From Selaginella moellendorffii (taxonomy: Eukaryota; Streptophyta; Lycopodiopsida; Selaginellales; Selaginellaceae), in contig NW_003314261.1 in the NCBI RefSeq assembly GCF_000143415.4, forward strand, positions 1,165,674 to 1,229,673: 64,000 nt of DNA. The letters run 5' to 3'. Below are positions 57,152-64,000 of the stretch, piece after piece. The notes beneath the pieces are model-generated. The model was not told the origin of the DNA and searched no databases. It saw only the letters and a list, made by a program, of their open reading frames with translations. How positions within the stretch are numbered: position 1 is the stretch's first letter; the number at the start of each line of letters is the position of its first letter. The position numbers were made by a program, and so were the translations under genes.

Positions 57152-58456
57152 CTCTCCCCCCCTTAGGGAAGATCAATGTCCTCGTCGATGCATACTCGAG
57201 TCTAGAATACCGCCAAGGAAACAACTCAAGAAAAAGTTCACGGTAGTCACACTATGTGAGAAATGCACCCACTTAAATGAGTTATGAGGCAACCTCTTTG
57301 TCTAACGCAGATGCGCTACCAGCTCAGACACCTTCCGGCCGTCGCTGACAAGGAAATGACCAATGGAGTCAGCCACCCTTGCTGCTTTAGGAGTCACCCA
57401 GCTTACAAAAGTGTGATACGCCCCTGCCTATAGGGACATAGAAAGAGAAGCCAGAAGCCCCAACCCTCATGAGCAAAGAAACCAAACTCGTCGGTAAGGT
57501 TTAGATAGACTACTGTAAACAGGCAGTTAGAGTTGTTTACACGGCCATGCCCTTTTAACGGAATAAGGATTATCGACAGAGAGGCGAGTTATATGACCAG
57601 TCGACAGTAGCTACCCCATGACTAGAGATTTCAACATGCACACAAAGTGCCAAAGCCAGTCTGCCTATACTGGCCCAAAATCAAAGATCAATATATTGAC
57701 AACATCAAAGTCATAGACAATGATATCTTAGAGACTTAATTATCAGTGAATAAAGCTTAGATTAGAACACAAAAGTATTCCCAAGTAAGTTATCATCCGA
57801 TAAACTAGTATTACAGTATAGGAACCACCAAGATCACTATAGTTTGGAAACATAGGATTGACCGTCCAACAAAATTCAATAGCAAGTATATTATAGATAC
57901 ATCTAAAAAATACTAGCAGGTTGGATCAAGTAAACCAATGAGAAAATTAACTACCAAAGTATTGTAGATAGTATGCTAAACAACTTACCAAAGATAACTT
58001 AAAGAACACAAAATATCCTTAACCGACAAGCATAATACTGGTGAATGTATCACCTGAAGGAAATAACATCGTAATCTATCAGGACTAACTCGAGCAACAA
58101 TCAACAAAACAGAATGAATGTGGTAAAACCAACAAACACTTAGTCATGCCAACCATCGCACAAGTCAATTTGAATAGATCCTAGTCAACAATACCAAAGA
58201 ACTCAAGTCACTTAAGCAAGTGTCAGCAATATCCTAGTGATGTCTCAAACCCAAGAGACCAATCCAGAGTAAACCACAAAGAACATATGGTATTGCGAAA
58301 AGCCATAAGCTATCAAAGAGAACAACTAACTATCATGAAAAACTATTAATCATCCCATCAGGAAAGAGATGCATAATCATTGTCAAAGAAAGAATCCACC
58401 ATCTCAAAGAACAACGAATCATTCTATATCAACAACAACCACATTCGCGACACCAT

Positions 58457-61068
58457 GTTACTTATTAGAGTAGAAATGTTTTCCACTTCACATAGAACTC
58501 CTTCACTTCGTGTTTTTGTCATTTACTCTTGTGCATATTGAGGATGGCCTCAACTTTATATTTTTCTTCCCCTTGGATAATCTCTAGTAAATGTCTTATT
58601 TGGTCTTTGCAAAGCAGGTCCTTAAAATATGGTTTGAGCAAGTTCACATGGAACATAGGGTGCATCTTCCCCATCTTCTGGGGAAGTTAGAGGCGTTAAT
58701 CAATCTTACCAATTCAAGCCTCAATCTCATAGGGCTCTGTGAACTTGCTTAAAGAATTCAAGATTAGTTTATCTCTAGGAATACATACACTTTACCTTTA
58801 TGTCGACTAATCCCACTTAGTAGCCTTAGGTTCTTGGTGTTTAGCCACACTTTTTCCCCAAGTTAGAACTCTATATTTCAATGCTTTTGGTTTGTATATT
58901 TAACCTTTGTTGAGCCAATTCTAAGGAATCCCTTACTAGATTCCAAATGTTAAATCTTTCTGCCATGAATGTCTCCACAGTGGGTAACTCTCCATGATAC
59001 GGCCATACTGAGTTCTATAGAACTTTCAATGGCTTGCCCATTGATGACTTGCCATGGACTCATCTCAGTACTTGAATGTGGTGAGTTGTTATAACACATT
59101 TCCATAAGTCCTAAATGACTTACCTAATCAGTTTGGTCTATAGAGACATAACATCACAAATAATTCTCCAATTGCTTATTCACCCTTTTCATTTGCCGAT
59201 CTATCAAGAAGTGTTGTTGCCATCATACTTGACCCGATAGGCTGTGCTGAATTTAAATTTAGTGTGATATTATTCCAAGAGAGTTCTCTAGAACTTGCTG
59301 ATGAAAATCTTATTTCGATCTGAGATAATTTTCTTTAACCTTCCCTACACTTGAACCACTTGTTCAAAGAATAGTTTTGCCACACCTTCCGCATCCACTT
59401 CTATTGTGGTGGGTTTAAAATGCACCATTTTGGAAATTGGTCCACCACCACGAATATTGCATCAAACCCCTCACTTAGGGGAAGTCCTTTGGTAAAGTCC
59501 ATCTTAAAATTGTAAAACATTTCCACAAATGATTAGACATTGGAAGGCTTTGCAACAAGCCCCCACTAGCTTTGGTCACTGCCTTCACCTACTGACATGT
59601 TGGGCATGTCTTTACATAGTCTTGAATGTCATTAGATATGTTTGGCTAATGATTCTTTTGCTTGAGTAAACCTATTGTCTTGGGCATTTTACTGTGTCCT
59701 GCAAGAGGTCCATTATAACACTTTTCTAATGTCATCTTCTTTAGTCCCCCTTTTGGGATATACACCTTCATTTACTTTTAATAAATGAGTTTATTGTGTT
59801 TCACATAATTAGTTTTTTCTTCCCTAGGCAGCTCGCCTCTTTGGTGAGTGTCCCGCACCTCTTGGATCCTTAGCAACACTTCTTATGCTAAACCATTGTC
59901 CCCATACGCTATTTGCACATCAAGTTGTTATATTGGATATTGCCAACTTTAAGCTCATTTTTTAACTTAGAACATCTACCATAACATTGCTCTTCTTAAG
60001 TTTATATAGAATCTTGCGATCAAACTTAGCCAAAGCATTGGTTTATCAATGTTGTTTTCCTTGGAGGTCGAGCTGTGGAGAAAAGTGTTTCATTGCCACA
60101 TTATCCATTTTTACTTTGAAGTGCCTCCCAAGGTAATGTCACCATTTCTTGAGTGCCTTGACCACTATAAATAGTTCCTTTTTATGGGCAAGCCACCTTC
60201 ACTAGGCCTTGTCCAACTTATTTGAGAAGAACCCCACCAAGTGATTGTTTTGTTTCAAAACTACACACAACACAAAGTTTAAGACATCCATTTCTACTTC
60301 AAAATCCTTACTAAAGTTTAGTAATGCCAATATAGGAATATTCTTCAATTTCCCTTTGAGGTGGATAAATGTCACCTTGCATTCCACTCTTTCCTTTTCC
60401 CATTTGGTCTATTAAAAGTAAAGTTACTCTCGAATAGTGTTTAATAAACTTTCAATAGTAGTTACATAGCCTCGAGAATGCCCTTAACTCGTATACATTT
60501 GATAGTCCTTCCCATTCCTGGATTTCTTGGACCTTCTTAAGGTCCATTTTGAGCTCGTCCTTGCCCATTACATGCCTGAGAAACTTTACCTTTTGTTGAG
60601 CAAAGTCCCACTTGCTTTCTTTAGTGTACAACTTGTATTCCCTTAGTTTCTCAAACACTTTTGTCAGGTGTTTGGCATACTCTTTTAATGTCTCACTCTA
60701 GATCAGGATGTTGTTAATGTAGATAATTATGAAATGATCTAGATTGGGTATAAAGATGTGGTTTATTAGCACCAAGAATGTTATCAGTGCATTACACAAC
60801 CCAAAAAACATCACTAAAAACTCAAAACTCTTATATTTCATTTAACAGATTGTCTTCTAGACATCTTCCTTTACTACCCTAATTTGATAATATTCCGATC
60901 TTTGGTAAATTCTTAAGAATTATTTTGCCTTTCTCAATTTATCAAACAAATCCTCAATCTTTGGTAAAGGGTATTTGTTCTTCTTCATATACTTGTTGAG
61001 CAACTGGTAATCTATGCACATATGCATAGAGCAATCTTTCTTTCTCACAAATAATACTGATGCTCTAT
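58457..61068 (-). pseudogene. Decayed chromovirus pol (chromodomain, integrase, RNase H, RT)
   Basis: It aligns throughout with the chromovirus at 30,430-33,560 but lacks the TRIM, and it extends further into RT at the right end. Only short pieces are open (60202-60387, 60452-60658); stops and frameshifts are frequent, many of them C-to-T or G-to-A type. The point corresponding to the TRIM site is at 58,991-58,995. Confidence 0.85.
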
Positions 61069-61808
61069 ATTATTGTGAATATGACTTTAGGTATCGAAAG
61101 TTACTTGTCGGTTAGTCCTTATAGACACTTTTTCCTTACTGCCACAATGGCATGAGGTCGGTATTGTTGGACCCATTATTAGTCTCCACCTAAGCTAGTT
61201 GAGAAACTAGTCTTCGCATGTGCACTTGACTAGATGAGCATAAAAATGGAATTCCTAAGTGCTATTAGTCAAGCATACTTGACCTGGTTAAAGAAATTCA
61301 TTTGTTGACTTGCACTTGCTAGTGTTGGGAACCCCCGTGATATTGAGCTTGGTTCCTCAAAATTGGCTAAATGATAGCTTACTGTGTTTGCCAAACACCC
61401 TCATTATCATGCCCTTTATGTTAGTCTCATTTCGGTCCCAAATGCTATTTATGGAAAGTGTTTAGATTTGTTTATTTGGTATATCTACAGAATGTAGAGA
61501 TTGTTCTAAGCACAATGGTGTTCGTCCCGTATCCAAATTCACAATCTAGGAACATTTCATATTTAATAAGTTTCAAGCTTGTCCCAGAGATTAACTTCTA
61601 GTACTAAGTGAAAGCCCAAAGTGTGTGTTCCTCAAGGGGGGAGGGGGGGCTATGAGGGGTTTCAAATGTATAGTAGGGATAGTGGGTAGGTCAGGCATGT
61701 CTGACTGACCTGAGGCATAGTTTATCTTTTGCTTGCGTGCCTGTCCTTGTTTTGTGTCTGGCTTGGGTCTAAGCCCTAGTTCCATACCATGCTAGTTGGT
61801 GGAGTACC
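61069..61808 (+). repeat. Inverted partial LARD LTR
   Basis: This is the reverse complement of the distal ~740 bp of the LARD LTR (copy A 35,950-36,699). It stops at GGAGTACC, where a chromovirus LTR starts. It is inverted relative to copies A and B and seems to be a third LARD insertion continuing beyond the next element. Confidence 0.82.
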
Positions 61809-64000
61809 TGTAAGCAACTAAATTTTCCATTCTACTTTAGTCACTTAACCACACCTCCGACCACTTGGAGGAGTCTCACTCACAACCTCCATAAGTCCTA
61901 TTTCAAACTTGGGCTTGCTAGCCCCGAGAATGGCATCTCCGCCACTCAACCTTTGCACTTGGTCCAAGTGCTCTACGTGCCCGATCTCATGACCGACATT
62001 CCAAGGTACCACCAACATATCAGCCCGTTACGCTAAGGCCATGCCCATTCACCTTGGTCACACCGGTGGTCTAACACCACCTCCATCACAGTCCCGTCTC
62101 TCAAAGACTAGGCCATCCGTTCATGATCATCCCAGATTGACTCCTTAGCATCCTTAGGATGCTGATAGACATGGGGAATATCCTTCCCCCAATGTCCCTT
62201 TTTTGGTCCCCACCAAGTCCCTTTACTGTCCATGGCTATGTTCACCGACACTGCCACTAAATCAAGGCTCACAGGCCCGACCACTAAGTCCTATGGTCCT
62301 CTGGGACTTCCTCACCATGTGACTATATCCTTAGTCACTACACTAGAGGACTGCTCCTCCTCCTTTCCCCCATTTGGGACTCCGGGACAACTTTTCGGAA
62401 CACCGTGGGCCTACGCGAGCCCCGTGGGTACTCTCCCCACTTTCCGCCTTTAGGTGCTCTAGCCATGGACTTAGAGTGAGGTTCCGTTGAGCCACACTTG
62501 GTATCCAAGTAGGTAGTGCCACCTACACTTGGACTGGGAGCATTGGCCAGTCGATCTTCCGAGGGAACTAGAGTCGGCTCTTGAACACTTCACGAAGCTA
62601 CCCCGCTTGTCGGTCCGTATTCACTCTAGTCTTGAACTTCTCAGTGGTCAGTTTCTCACCCAACACTGGGTCTGGCCTTCCTGGGCCAAACTGGCTTTTC
62701 CTGGCCAAACTGGCTCCACTGCAGTCCTCCCCCTTACTATACTTTTGGAGCTCACCAAACCCCCCAGGGTCTGGGAGACGAACGCTTTGGGCTTTCATGC
62801 TCTCAGACTCGAACTTGGACTCGGACTCGGACTCGGACTCGGACTCGGGCTCAAGCTCGGACTCAGACTTGGGCTCGGTCTCGGCCTCCGCCTCAGTCTC
62901 GGTCTCGGTCCTGGTCTCGGTCTCGATCTCGGTCTCGGTCTCGGTCCCGGTCTCGGTCCCGGTCTCGGTCTCGACCTTGGACTCCATCTCGAGTCCTTCT
63001 CGGACTCCATCTTGGATTCCATCTCGGGTCCATCTCGAACTCCATCTCGGACTCCGTCTCAGTCCATCTCGGACTCCATCTCGGTCCATCTCGGACTTCA
63101 TCTCGGACTCCATCTCGGTCCATCTCGGACTCCACTTCGGACTCCATCTCGGACTCCACTTCGGACTCCATCTCAGACTCCATCTCGGACTCCACCTCAG
63201 ACTCTGTCTCGGTCCATCTCGAACTCCATCTCGGACTCTATCTCGGGTCCATCTCGGACTCCATCTGGGACTCTATCTGGGACTCCATCTTAGACTCCAT
63301 CTCGGACTCCACCTCGGACTCCACCTCGGACTCCATCTCGGACTCCATCTCGGACTCTGTCTTCGTCCATCTTGGAGTCCATCTTAGAGTCCAACTTGGG
63401 TCCATTTCGGACTCCATCTCAGACACTTCCACGTGTCATGTGTTGGTCCTTTTGGGTCCCTTTTTGGAGCCTTGCTTATTGCTCACTTCGTGCTTGTTCC
63501 TCGAGCACTTTGTTGGGAGTTCCACTCCCGCTCTCGACCTTTCAAGTCGGAGCTTTTAGTCCAAACTTGTTATGCTCGTTTGACTTTCGCTTTGGCCACT
63601 ACCATGTGGCACCCTTCCGGCTCCACTTTGGGGCCTAGGGATTTTGTGTCTCACAACTCCACCACCCATAGATGAAGTTCGATGTCCTCATCGAACGGTA
63701 AACCCTTTTATAGAGTAATACCCACATGTATTACCATTTCCATCCTTAGCCCCTGGCCAATATTTGTCTATGGTTTGACACCGAAGGCTCACCATGCCTT
63801 GTCCATCATCTAAGGAGCATAGCCTCTCTAACTTAGAGGCTCATTTGACCACTTGTGGTGGTTCTCTCCTTTTATTGGTTTAGCTCTCACTAAACTGGTT
63901 AGAGACACCCTCTCTAACTCAATTCCACTACTCATTCTTGAGTAGTCTCAGATTCTATTGACATAACCTTTGCACTTTGGAACTTTTTAGTTTTGACTTC
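61809..64000 (-). mobile_element. Third chromovirus copy, 3' LTR and start of interior (continues past window)
   Basis: The LTR 61809-63655 starts TGTAAGC and ends CTCACA. It is followed by ACTCCACCACCCATAG, the same polypurine-tract complement found at 29,943. So this is the 3' LTR of a minus-strand element whose body lies to the right. The LTR is about 1.85 kb, longer than the 1,068-bp LTR of copy 1, mainly through repeat expansion. 63,656-64,000 shows no open coding sequence. Confidence 0.82.
62801..63430 (+). repeat. CTCGGA/CTCGGACTCCAT minisatellite inside chromovirus LTR
   Basis: About 630 bp of 6- and 12-14-bp units, first CTCGGA/CTCGGT, then TCTCGGACTCCA. Because the unit length is often a multiple of three, several frames are open on both strands and encode Ser/Asp, Glu/Ser or Leu/Gly repeats. 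These are not genes. Confidence 0.92.

Larger units (their letters stand above)
50830..58456 (-). mobile_element. LARD copy B: decayed, with LTR-internal-LTR-internal structure
   Basis: First LTR 50830-51493 (interrupted by Ns). Interior 51494-56008 matches the copy A interior but lacks about 0.5 kb corresponding to 37,575-38,100. Second LTR 56009-57151. A partial second interior 57152-58440 matches copy A 36,700-37,950. The last about 13 bp (ACATTCGCGACA) equal the LTR end. Such tandem forms are expected from unequal recombination between LTRs. Divergence from copy A is clearly larger than between copy A's own LTRs. No target duplication was found. Confidence 0.85.

Noticed and set aside
62529-63387. 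Long overlapping open frames on both strands (up to about 268 codons)
   Set aside because: They translate the CTCGGA minisatellite into Ser/Asp, Leu/Gly or Glu/Ser repeats. Repeat unit length, not selection, keeps them open.
28125-64000. CRISPR arrays, bacterial operons or phage-like systems
   Set aside because: Repeats here are LTRs, minisatellites and nested copies. There are no regularly spaced short palindromic repeats and no prokaryotic gene organisation.

Overview
This window is plant nuclear DNA, most likely from a lycophyte such as Selaginella. That is an inference from three things: plant-specific gene families (xyloglucan-type GT37 fucosyltransferase, CGR2/3-type Golgi pectin methyltransferase, USP-domain kinase), very short introns (about 45-95 nt wherever I could place both splice sites) with tightly packed genes, and a protein with Sfi1-like repeats that would suit a plant with motile sperm. 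Species identity was not tested.

1-25,000 is a compact gene island. In order it holds OGG1 (-), UTP7/WDR46 (+), a CGR2/3-like methyltransferase (+), a ZFC3H1-like zinc-finger/TPR protein (+), a cyclophilin (-), a GNA-type lectin (-), a GT37 fucosyltransferase (-), a 1.7 kb AT-rich gap, the TFIIIC subunit GTF3C5 (-), a small DnaJ-type zinc-finger membrane protein (+), a USP-domain receptor-like kinase (-) and a nodulin-like MFS transporter (+). Exon joins were worked out by hand and each model closes in frame. Several genes are head to head (OGG1/UTP7 with 47 bp between start codons, GTF3C5/DnaJ with 143 bp, kinase/MFS with 376 bp). Telo-box motifs recur in these promoters. GTF3C5 contains what reads as a 60-nt U12-type AT-AC intron.

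25,000-28,100 holds a scrambled, decayed copy of fragments from four genes just to the left (kinase, GTF3C5, DnaJ, MFS), then a B3-domain-like fragment.

28,125-45,317 is a nested stack of LTR retrotransposons. An outer Ty3-type element (minus strand) was interrupted in integrase by a chromodomain-bearing Ty3 element (28,875-33,757). That element was itself interrupted by a 595-bp TRIM (30,981-31,575). The outer element was also interrupted in reverse transcriptase by a 7.3-kb non-coding LARD-like element (35,555-42,847) with two 1,145-bp LTRs. The three inner insertions each have TG...CA ends and a 5-bp target duplication.

45,300-50,240 is an AT-rich stretch followed by the Sfi1-like gene. 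50,483-64,000 is older repeat mosaic: a second LARD with a tandem LTR-internal-LTR-internal structure and a 100-N assembly gap, a decayed chromovirus, an inverted LARD LTR fragment, and the 3' LTR of another chromovirus with a large CTCGGA-type minisatellite, running off the right edge.
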